DNA of 64,000 nt from contig OU696578.1 in NCBI GenBank assembly GCA_916048095.2, positions 5,445,826-5,509,825 of the forward strand. The letters are read 5' to 3'. Every line of letters begins with the position of its first letter. The stretch's first letter is position 1. Position numbers and translations under genes: made by a program. Below, one piece after another: positions 63,690 through 64,000 of the stretch. Below the pieces are notes generated by a model. It was not told the origin of the DNA, made no database searches, and saw only the letters and a program-made list of their open reading frames with translations. Source of the stretch: Sacculina carcini. Taxonomy: Eukaryota; Arthropoda; Thecostraca; Sacculinidae.

Positions 63690-64000
63690 TTGTTTGGAAC
63701 GATGTGAAATTTTCCTGGTCGTTGTCTGGGAGGAGTTTATGGCTATATTCTGGCTGCTGTACATAGTTGACCTGCTCTGGGTCATTTGTCTGTGGCGTAA
63801 CATATCCCGCCTGACGCTCTATTTGGTAGTTTGAATGTTGTGTGTTGGCACGATGTGCAGGTTATATTCTCTAGGGGATATACGTAGAATTGCTGCTCGT
63901 AGCTTGCTTTTGGCGGGTAATATCGCGCAAGAGGCTGCACGTAATATTCTGTTATCAGTTTGTAATTTGCCTCTGACAATGTGTAACTTGCCAGAGGTTG
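63690..64000 (-). pseudogene. Tyr/Gln/Pro-rich repetitive protein, decayed segment 3 (runs off the window)
   Basis: A minus-strand open piece (63979-63782) reads YYVQPLARYYPPKASYEQQF, YVYPLENITCTSC, then NRASGGICYATDK; further left QVNYVQQPEYSHKLLP and NDQENF appear. It is the best preserved unit of the three and continues past the right edge. Confidence 0.5.

Noticed and set aside
1..64000. CRISPR arrays, bacterial operons, ribosome-binding sites
   Set aside because: Repeats are transposon-type, an intron-like junction and TTAGG repeats are present, and no regularly spaced short repeats with unique spacers were seen.

Overview
This is eukaryotic, invertebrate-like DNA, most consistent with an arthropod. 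The clues are pentameric TTAGG/CCTAA telomere-type repeats, an AT-rich non-coding background, and many Tc1/mariner, hAT-like, Ty3/gypsy and CR1/L2-like elements. A decayed gene in the window also resembles, from memory, an arthropod protein family. The species cannot be named from the sequence. No intact single-copy host gene was found. Nearly everything recognisable is a transposable element or a fragment of one, many nested and delimited here by target-site duplications (TSDs).

1-13.1 kb: an inverted-repeat unit (1-549), then a Ty3/gypsy element (1522-13072, TSD GACC). Its 5' LTR is split by a CR1/L2-like LINE (1712-8723, TSD TTAC). The LINE's otherwise open ORF2 is split by a 2.73-kb near-perfect palindrome carrying TTAGG arrays (4183-6915, TSD TCCTC). 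Three successive insertions can be read directly.

14-25.9 kb: a LINE tail; a nearly intact minus-strand Ty3/gypsy element (14927-19197, TSD TTAAG) whose primer-binding site is complementary to its own LTR, suggesting self-priming; a LINE fragment interrupted by a hAT-like MITE; another LINE tail; and a near-complete minus-strand LINE (21342-about 25850) with a PHD-finger/zinc-knuckle ORF1 and an endonuclease-RT ORF2.

26-36.4 kb: a decayed gene of an apparently conserved family split by a tRNA-derived SINE, a GT-rich repeat, a rotten LINE, two inverted mariner 5' halves, and a GC-rich repeat with a second copy near 50.3 kb.

36.4-45 kb: three hAT-like non-autonomous elements, each with an 8-bp TSD (36717-38005, 38836-40384, 41054-44484, the last containing a LINE). 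Between the first two lies a small Myb/SANT-like, intron-containing gene relic. An IS630/Tc1-type transposase helix-turn-helix relic follows.

45-56 kb: relics of a Ty3/gypsy element, two further non-LTR elements and a probable DIRS/Ngaro-type element, plus pogo/Tigger-like and hAT-like MITEs.

56-64 kb: a DDE transposase relic next to a Ty3/gypsy relic whose gag holds a second copy of the SINE, a mariner inserted into a decayed Tyr/Gln/Pro-rich repetitive coding region, and a LINE 5' fragment.

The most unusual items are the TTAGG palindrome, the putatively self-primed LTR element, the SINE family and the Tyr/Gln-rich repetitive locus. All boundaries and identities were read by eye.
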